A stretch of DNA of 64,000 bases. Origin: Catenovulum maritimum. Lineage in GTDB: Bacteria > Pseudomonadota > Gammaproteobacteria > Enterobacterales > Alteromonadaceae. Shown one piece after another: positions 58,967-64,000 of the stretch. Each line of letters starts with the position of its first letter. The stretch's first letter is position 1. A model generated the notes under the pieces. It was not told where the DNA came from and did no database searches. It was given only the letters and a program-made list of their open reading frames with translations. Position numbers and translations under genes: made by a program. The stretch is taken from positions 69,027-133,026 of the forward strand of contig NZ_KQ130492.1 of the NCBI RefSeq assembly GCF_001050375.1, in the 5' to 3' direction.

Positions 58967-59956
58967 TTATATTTGTCCTCGGATGTGCTGCTTAACCTTA
59001 GTTTGGTAGAAATTGGCTAGCGTTTTGTGAAGATCCGCAGGCAACTGGGCTAAATCGGATATTTGAGCATTCGCTATGACTTGTGCTTGTTGGGTTGTGC
59101 CCGCGATTATGCTGGTTACTTCTGGTTGATCTAAAATCCAGCGCATTGCCACTTGATGTAAATTTAAATGGCCAGGCAAACTGGCTTTAAGTTCGTTAGC
59201 TAAATCCACTCCTGTGTGCAAGGCTAGTCCGTTAAAGGTTTCTCCGACATTAAAAAAGTCACCGTCTTTATTGTAATTTCTGTGATCATTTTGACTAAAC
59301 TGCCGATCAGCTGACATTTTACCAGATAGTAAACCACTTGCTAAAGGCAACCTAGCTATGATGCCTACTTGATTTTCTGCTGCTTGTTTAAGCAGATATT
59401 TGGTGGCATCTTGACGAAAGATATTAAAAATAATTTGTAAGCTGGCAATATTGGATTGTGTGAGGCAAAACTCGGCTTCTTCAATAGTTTCTACGCTAGC
59501 TCCAAAGTGTTTGATTAAACCTTGCTGCTGAAATTCTTCCATCCAAGATAATAACTCACCAGCAAATAGAATGTCTGGCGGAACGCAGTGCAATTGGACT
59601 AAATCGAGTGCCTCTACCTGTAAGCGCTTAATGGAAGATTCTAAGTTTAGTTTCACTTTTTGTTTACTATATTTATCTGGGTATAAGCCCGCATCACGCC
59701 CAACTTTAGTAATAACAATTGGTTTACTTGCACTCTGATTATTTTGTTTGAGCCAATTACCGATTCTAGTTTCGCTTAAGCCTGAACCATAAACGTCGGC
59801 TGTGTCCCAAAATGAAATATTGCTTGTGTGAGCTTGGTCTAAAATAGCTTGGGCATCTTGTTCTGATAAGTCACCAAAATCATTGCCTAATTGCCAACAG
59901 CCTAAACCAATTTCTGATACTTTAAATCCTGTTTTACCTAATATTCTTGTCTTCAT
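58967..59956 (-). CDS. Aldo/keto reductase
   Basis: The 329-residue NADPH-type oxidoreductase has the catalytic tetrad of the superfamily: D51 and Y56 in FWDTADVYGSGLSETRIG, K84 in VITKVGRD and H123 in VQLHCVP. The beta/alpha barrel start LGKTGFKVSEIGLGCWQLG is also typical, and the C-terminal half contains PLASGLLSGKM. Substrate unknown. It is divergent from a LysR-type regulator with a 115-bp shared region containing a perfect palindrome, so the regulator probably controls it. Confidence 0.93.
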   Translation of the reverse strand: MKTRILGKTGFKVSEIGLGCWQLGNDFGDLSEQDAQAILDQAHTSNISFWDTADVYGSGLSETRIGNWLKQNNQSASKPIVITKVGRDAGLYPDKYSKQKVKLNLESSIKRLQVEALDLVQLHCVPPDILFAGELLSWMEEFQQQGLIKHFGASVETIEEAEFCLTQSNIASLQIIFNIFRQDATKYLLKQAAENQVGIIARLPLASGLLSGKMSADRQFSQNDHRNYNKDGDFFNVGETFNGLALHTGVDLANELKASLPGHLNLHQVAMRWILDQPEVTSIIAGTTQQAQVIANAQISDLAQLPADLHKTLANFYQTKVKQHIRGQI

Positions 59957-59980
59957 TTAATTATTTGTCTCGTTTCAATA

Positions 59981-59996
59981 AAACTCATATGAGTTT
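59981..59996. promoter_or_regulatory. 16-bp palindrome in the reductase/LysR divergent region
   Basis: AAACTCATATGAGTTT is a perfect palindrome lying 24 bp before the reductase start and 75 bp before the LysR start. It includes a T-N11-A match, the usual LysR-type core. It is a good candidate for the operator. Confidence 0.65.
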
Positions 59997-60071
59997 AATC
60001 CTATTGCTATTAGTTATAAATATTGAAATACTTACATCATTGTTAAGTTATATTAAACAAAAGGCTGGCGA

Positions 60072-60974
60072 GTGTTTGATAATTTAAAAGGGATCACTGA
60101 GTATATTAAGGTGGTCGAGACAGGTAATTTCACAGCTGCCGCTCATGAATTAAACATGACTCGAGCTAGAGTCAGTCAAATTATTAGTCAACTTGAGAGC
60201 CAACTTGGCGTTCAACTACTGCAAAGGTCGACTAGAGCGATGAAGCTAACGGAAGTTGGCGAACTTTTTTATCACCAAAGTTTAAAGGGGATGAACCAAT
60301 TACAACAAGCCATAGCTATGGCGCAAACAGAACAAAAAGTTGTCGCAGGAAAAATACGAATTAACTCTGTCGGTGGTATTTTTGGCGAGCAAATCTTAAC
60401 GCCTTTAATATGTCAATTTATGAATTTATACCCACAAATTCAAATTGATTTGGATTTCTCAAGTCAGCATATAGGTTTAATTGAAAGCAAATATGACTTA
60501 GCTATTCGGATGGGAGATTTGCCCGATTCGGATTTAGTTGCTCGGCCTTTATCTCAATATAAAACTTATATTTGCGCCAGTCCTGAATACGCTAGCCAAA
60601 ATCAATTTAACCATCCACAAGATTTAAAGCGTGCACGAATTATTACCGGCAGTATCAAGAAATGGCAATTTACTAATGCGCAAAATTTAAATGAGCAGTA
60701 TGAAATTGAAGTGGAAAGCCAGTTTAGTTGTGCTAATGGCCATGTGGCTAAAACAGCAGCTTTATTAGGCACAGGTGTAATTCGAGCGCCTGACTTTTAT
60801 GTCGCGCAGGAGTTAAGATCTGGTAAATTAGTTCAGTTATTTAAATCTTGGCAACTGGCCGATAGTAAAGCCGCTATTGTCTATCCAAAATCTGGCTATA
60901 AGACTCGGCGGATAAAGCTTTTTATCGATTACTTACTTTCCCATATTAAAGCAGTTGAGCAAGCCTATGTTTGA
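60072..60974 (+). CDS. LysR-type transcriptional regulator
   Basis: The 300-residue protein has a typical N-terminal winged helix (ETGNFTAAAHELNMTRARVS, then QIISQLESQLGVQLLQRSTR) and a C-terminal periplasmic-binding-like effector domain (about 90-295, GKIRINSVGGIFGEQILTPL; YDLAIRMGDLPDSDLVARPL). The latter pattern fits the CrgA-like subgroup. Start is GTG 60072; no ATG is nearby. Divergent from the aldo/keto reductase and overlapping the DUF1294 gene by 8 bp, so it probably regulates the former and is co-transcribed with the latter. Confidence 0.93.
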   Translation: MFDNLKGITEYIKVVETGNFTAAAHELNMTRARVSQIISQLESQLGVQLLQRSTRAMKLTEVGELFYHQSLKGMNQLQQAIAMAQTEQKVVAGKIRINSVGGIFGEQILTPLICQFMNLYPQIQIDLDFSSQHIGLIESKYDLAIRMGDLPDSDLVARPLSQYKTYICASPEYASQNQFNHPQDLKRARIITGSIKKWQFTNAQNLNEQYEIEVESQFSCANGHVAKTAALLGTGVIRAPDFYVAQELRSGKLVQLFKSWQLADSKAAIVYPKSGYKTRRIKLFIDYLLSHIKAVEQAYV

Positions 60975-61293
60975 GCTTGATTGGTTTGAACTTCTCATGC
61001 GCTTCCCGCATAATTTTTTGATTTATTTGGCTTTAATTAATTTTATTACTTTTTGGGTTTATGCTTGGGATAAATCAGCCGCGATAAGGGGCGTTTCTAG
61101 AGTTGCAGAAAAGCGGTTACATAAGTTGAGTTTAGCGGGTGGCTGGCTAGGTGCCTTTAGTGCGCAAAGGTTATTCAGACATAAAACTTTGAAAAGTAAA
61201 TTTCAGCTTATTTTTTGGTTAACTGTACTTGGTAATTTAAGTCTAATTGCAGCTTGTGGCTTTATTTTTGAGCGATTTTTTGGGGGGAACTGA
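60967..61293 (+). CDS. DUF1294 family membrane protein
   Basis: From ATG 60967 the protein is 108 residues; an in-frame TTG at 60955 is a less likely start. It has two membrane segments (about 13-32 and 80-102) flanking a conserved loop: YAWDKSAAIRGVSRVAEKRL, then HKLSLAGGWLGAFSAQRLFR and HKTLKSKFQ. This DK-x-A, E-x-x-LH, GGW-GA, RHKT-K pattern is DUF1294. Function unknown. The start lies inside the LysR gene, so they are translationally coupled. Confidence 0.87.
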   Translation: MFELDWFELLMRFPHNFLIYLALINFITFWVYAWDKSAAIRGVSRVAEKRLHKLSLAGGWLGAFSAQRLFRHKTLKSKFQLIFWLTVLGNLSLIAACGFIFERFFGGN

Positions 61294-61314
61294 CCATATA
61301 GATAATATGGTCAG
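61290..61314. terminator. Hairpin between convergent DUF1294 and ttcA genes
   Basis: A 10-bp perfect stem CTGACCATAT/ATATGGTCAG (61290-61299, 61305-61314) with loop AGATA includes the DUF1294 stop codon. T-tracts are weak on both sides; a shared terminator role is inferred from position. Confidence 0.5.
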
Positions 61315-61322
61315 TAAGCAGA

Positions 61323-62255
61323 TTAACCTGCGTTTATAATCGCGATATCAATTTTATCTTCGTCGGCTATTTGCTCATCATCTGCATACAAGCTTGAATC
61401 TATTTCTGGCTGAATAATAGTAGGTTGATCAAAAGCGAGATCGCCTTCTTCTATCATTTGGTTGGTTTTTAGCCCTTTGAAGTCATACAAACTTGTATCA
61501 GCAAGATGCGATAAGCTAACATTTTGGGTTGCATTAAACATAGTTTCTAATCTACCTGGATGAGATTTGTCCCAAGATTGCAGCATTTCTTTTATAATCT
61601 TGCGTTGCAGATTCTCTTGAGAGCCGCATAGATTGCAAGGAATAATAGGGAACTCTTTCACTTCACTAAACTTAACTATGTCTTTTTCACGGCAATAGGC
61701 AAGCGGTCTGATAACTATATGTTCATTGTTGTCGCTAATCAGCTTCGGAGGCATAGTTTTAAGCTTGCCACCATAAAACATATTTAAGAACAAGGTTTCT
61801 AAAATATCATCTCTGTGATGGCCTAATGCAATTTTGGTTGCACCTAATCTGTTAGCGGTTTTATATAATATACCGCGTCTTAAGCGAGAGCATAAAGCAC
61901 AGGTTGTTTTGCCTTCTGGTACTTTTTCTTTGACTATGCTGTAAGTGTCTTCTTCGACGATTTCAAAATCAACGCCTAAAGACTCTAAATATTTAGGCAA
62001 CACATCTTCGGGGAAACCGGGTTGCTTTTGGTCGAGATTGACAGCAACAATATCAAAATTAATAGGTGCTTTGTGCTTTAAATAAATTAAAACATCTAGC
62101 ATAGTGTAGCTATCTTTACCGCCGGATAAGCAAACCATTACTTTGTCGCCATCTTCTATCATATTAAAATCTTCAATGGCTTTACCCACGCAACGACGAA
62201 TGCGTTTTTCTAATTTATTGAAGTTATATTTTTGTTTGGCTGTTAAGGTTTGCAT
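61323..62255 (-). CDS. ttcA: tRNA 2-thiocytidine(32) synthetase TtcA
   Basis: TtcA thiolates cytidine 32 of certain tRNAs using ATP and an iron-sulfur cluster. The 310-residue protein has the PP-loop SGGKDS (44-49), the cysteine pair in [12 protein letters not shown] and another Cys pair in [16 protein letters not shown], plus [20 protein letters not shown]. Length matches E. coli TtcA (311). It is on the minus strand, with its promoter in the 665-bp region that borders the cassette-like genes. Confidence 0.97.
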   Translation of the reverse strand: MQTLTAKQKYNFNKLEKRIRRCVGKAIEDFNMIEDGDKVMVCLSGGKDSYTMLDVLIYLKHKAPINFDIVAVNLDQKQPGFPEDVLPKYLESLGVDFEIVEEDTYSIVKEKVPEGKTTCALCSRLRRGILYKTANRLGATKIALGHHRDDILETLFLNMFYGGKLKTMPPKLISDNNEHIVIRPLAYCREKDIVKFSEVKEFPIIPCNLCGSQENLQRKIIKEMLQSWDKSHPGRLETMFNATQNVSLSHLADTSLYDFKGLKTNQMIEEGDLAFDQPTIIQPEIDSSLYADDEQIADEDKIDIAIINAG

Positions 62256-62920
62256 CTGACATCTCTCTGATATTTGAGGCGCGAATTATAGCAAATATAG
62301 CTGATTGGGCAATTTAATCTGAAATTATCATTGTTATGTATGCTAGATGGAAAATAACTTGTATCTATGCCACCCAATTGCATCAACCATGGCCATTTAA
62401 TTACATACAGCGTTGCCACCGCTTAGATGTGATAGTATCAAAGGACTGCTCCGTGCCATAAGCAGACATAGGTTTTACTTCTAGGATATCGACGACTTAA
62501 GTAAGCCAAATTTTTCTGACAATTCCATTCTAGTTGAATCTATGAATATATATTTAGCCATCAGTAAATCCTTCAATCCAATTGCTTGTTTTTTATACAG
62601 TTGTAATGGCAAGATGCCAAAAACTCAAATTATTTCTCGCTTTGTTTTTAACAAGGTATTGATTTCCTGAAGATAATAGTAATTAACAATATAATTTTAT
62701 TTGTTTTTTATAATAGTGAGTTTACATAACGACCCTATATTTGACTCGCATTGACGATTGGCTTGGTTTCTAGCCTAAAATTGTGGTTGCACTTTAGTTA
62801 ATTTAAGCTTAAGTTTATGAAATTATTAATTTAAAACTTATTGGAATGGCGTTGTTAGACTCAATATTGAAAAGTTCTATACGCACTTCTAATGATTAAG
62901 CTGTTAGAGGCCTCTGAAGT
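62256..62920. other. 665-bp region between ttcA and the metallo-beta-lactamase gene
   Basis: No ORF is supported and no integron integrase gene is present. The left part holds the ttcA promoter. Toward the right, GGCGTTGTTAGAC (62848-62860) ends in GTTAGAC, a fit to the integron core site GTTRRRY, and could be the worn end of an older attC. No convincing partner arm was found upstream. Confidence 0.4.
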
Positions 62921-63634
62921 ATGAGAACCATCATCACCTTTTTATTCTTAATGTCAGGTTTTGCTTATGCAAACACTGATAAATTAAAAATCACTAAATT
63001 AGCGGATAATGTCTATCAACATACTTCTTACAAAGTTGTTGAACCTTGGGGTAAAGTCGGTGCATCAGGTTTAGTTGTTGTTGATGGAAATGACGCCTAT
63101 ATAATTGACACTCCTTGGGGGCAAAAACCAACTAAAGAGTTAATTAATTGGATCAATTCAAAAGGTTTCGTCATTAAAAGCAGCGTGGTTACCCACTTTC
63201 ACGAAGATGCTAGCAGTGGCATTCCATTATTGAATAAATCTAATATAAAAACATACGCTACACGTAAAACTAACACTCTACTTAGCTTAAAAGACAAAGA
63301 ACAATCCAGCCATGAAATCTCAAATAATACATTTGAGTTGGTTAAAGGTACGATAGAAATATTTTACCCTGGCAAAGGCCATACAGAAGATAATATTGTT
63401 GTTTGGCTGCCAAAGGATAAAATTTTATTTGGTGGTTGTTTCGTCAAGAGTATCCATAGTAAAAATTTAGGTAATATTGAAGATGCCTCAATAGATATAT
63501 GGCCAGCATCAATACAAAAGGTTATTAGTAAATACCCTGACGTTGAGATTGTAGTACCGGGGCATGGTAAAGTCGGTGATGTTAATTTACTTAACCATAC
63601 GGCTAAACTGGCTTTAGGTGCAAATGGCCTCTAA
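62921..63634 (+). CDS. Subclass B1 metallo-beta-lactamase, IMP-like
   Basis: The 237-residue periplasmic enzyme has a signal peptide (cleavage near AYA-NTD). All six zinc ligands of B1 enzymes are present: H92, H94 and D96 in THFHEDASSG, H154 in YPGKGHTEDN, C173 in LFGGCFVKS and H215 in VPGHGK. The lysine that binds the beta-lactam carboxylate (K176) and the N-L-G-N loop (N185) are present too. The layout follows IMP-type enzymes throughout (LVVVDGNDAYIIDTPW; NIVVWLPKDKILFGG). B1 enzymes hydrolyse most beta-lactams including carbapenems; activity of this one is untested. Its stop codon lies in the outer arm of an attC site, so it is a gene cassette. The start has AGAGG about 9 bases upstream. 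Confidence 0.9.
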   Translation: MRTIITFLFLMSGFAYANTDKLKITKLADNVYQHTSYKVVEPWGKVGASGLVVVDGNDAYIIDTPWGQKPTKELINWINSKGFVIKSSVVTHFHEDASSGIPLLNKSNIKTYATRKTNTLLSLKDKEQSSHEISNNTFELVKGTIEIFYPGKGHTEDNIVVWLPKDKILFGGCFVKSIHSKNLGNIEDASIDIWPASIQKVISKYPDVEIVVPGHGKVGDVNLLNHTAKLALGANGL

Positions 63635-63732
63635 CAAGCCGCTCAAGCATGGGACAAATAAAAGTTGGCTTTTGCTCGTGCCTCGCTTATTTTAGCCAAC
63701 TTAATTATTTGCCCCTTAGCGGGGCGTTAGGT
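63629..63732 (+). mobile_element. Integron attC recombination site
   Basis: This 104-bp imperfect palindrome starts with CTCTAAC (63629-63635) and ends with GTTAGGT (63726-63732, fit to GTTRRRY). Inner boxes CCGCTCAAG (63639-63647) and CTTAGCGG (63715-63722) pair with one unpaired C, the extrahelical base typical of attC. The central part folds further through AAGTTGGCT/AGCCAACTT (63662-63670, 63694-63702) flanked by CAAATA/TATTTG. The GCCCCTTAGCGGGGCGTTAG end is close to Vibrio-type sites. Confidence 0.92.
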
Positions 63733-63755
63733 GTTTATCCAGTTAAGGAGTTCAA

Positions 63756-64000
63756 ATGTTAGATAAGGATTCATCAGAATGGGCAAATGTTCCGTTTTGG
63801 GTCAGTTTAGGAATGTGGGGTATGAAAACAAGAAAAGCGGCATTAGCTTTTGAGTATTTTTGTTTTGTTTTTGCGTCAATTGCATTTGTAGCCTCTTTTT
63901 TTTATTTTCCGTTAATCTTTGCATCCGTTCTTTGGGGCTCTGCATATTGGTATGCAATTACTATACGCTGGATCGATAATGCAGGCTTGTGGCAACAAAA
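63756..64000 (+). CDS. Cassette-encoded small membrane protein (3' end outside window)
   Basis: An ORF opens with ATG 63756, preceded by AAGGAG, 24 bp after the attC site, and stays open for 81 codons to the window edge. It begins MLDKDSSEWANVPFWVSLGM. Two hydrophobic segments follow (about residues 33-47 and 49-65: AFEYFCFVFASIAFVASFFY, then FPLIFASVLWGSAYWYAITI). It resembles no family I recognise. Position, strong ribosome-binding site and small size are typical of integron cassette genes. The missing end and the next attC would confirm it. Confidence 0.7.
   Translation, partial: MLDKDSSEWANVPFWVSLGMWGMKTRKAALAFEYFCFVFASIAFVASFFYFPLIFASVLWGSAYWYAITIRWIDNAGLWQQ

Noticed and set aside
62854..62860. 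GTTAGAC as the end of a complete attC or attI site upstream of the beta-lactamase gene
   Set aside because: No complementary outer arm or inner boxes found within about 130 bp upstream; kept only as a possible remnant.

Overview
The window is chromosomal DNA of a low-GC (roughly 38-40 % by eye) marine gammaproteobacterium. The polar-type flagellar gene order with sigma-54 promoters, the csiV-mfd and holD-rimI pairs, the MipA/OmpV-DUF3019-two-component cluster, TIGR03899, the VC_2705-type Na+/solute symporter pair and a secreted polysaccharide hydrolase together suggest Alteromonadales, possibly a Catenovulum-like polysaccharide degrader. The genus is inference. No rRNA, tRNA, CRISPR array, prophage or insertion sequence was recognised.

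Layout. 1-1.25 kb: end of pgk, then adk. 1.27-6.8 kb: a secreted beta-propeller lipoprotein, divergent from an operon of MipA/OmpV porin-like protein, DUF3019 protein, response regulator and histidine kinase; three 10-bp direct repeats precede the operon. 6.9-20.7 kb: flagellar basal-body, motor-switch and export genes fliEFGHIJKLMNOPQR-flhB, with clear sigma-54 promoters before fliE and fliI and a weaker one before fliK. 20.8-24.7 kb: a CPA2 antiporter and a GH49-like beta-helix hydrolase with a ricin-type domain. 25.3-32.3 kb: pdhR-aceE-aceF-lpd (pyruvate dehydrogenase) with a PdhR operator before pdhR. 32.5-34.5 kb: a small secreted protein and an orphan Imm49-like protein. 34.8-43.3 kb: biotin synthesis, bioA divergent from bioBFC over a BirA-type operator, with bioD displaced 3.3 kb by a solute-binding protein and a Na+/solute symporter. 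43.4-47.8 kb: pgm and glgP (glycogen use). 48-53 kb: csiV and mfd. 53.3-56.6 kb: argD behind tandem ARG boxes, and uxaC behind two palindromes. 57-62.3 kb: a HolD-like gene, rimI, a TIGR03899 gene, a divergent aldo/keto reductase and LysR regulator, a DUF1294 gene and ttcA.

The right end (about 62.9-64 kb) is different in kind. A gene for a subclass B1 metallo-beta-lactamase with all six zinc ligands is followed immediately by a structurally complete integron attC site. Its stop codon lies in the outer arm of that site, and a second cassette-style ORF starts 24 bp beyond it and runs off the window. No integron integrase is visible, so this is the edge of a cassette array or of an integrase-less attC cluster (CALIN). 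It is the most notable feature of the window.

Most of the rest is conserved housekeeping and motility. Regulation can be read from the sequence at several places: sigma-54 for flagella, PdhR for pyruvate dehydrogenase, ArgR for argD, a BirA-type site for biotin, LacI-type and other palindromes near uxaC, and probable autoregulation of the MipA two-component operon.
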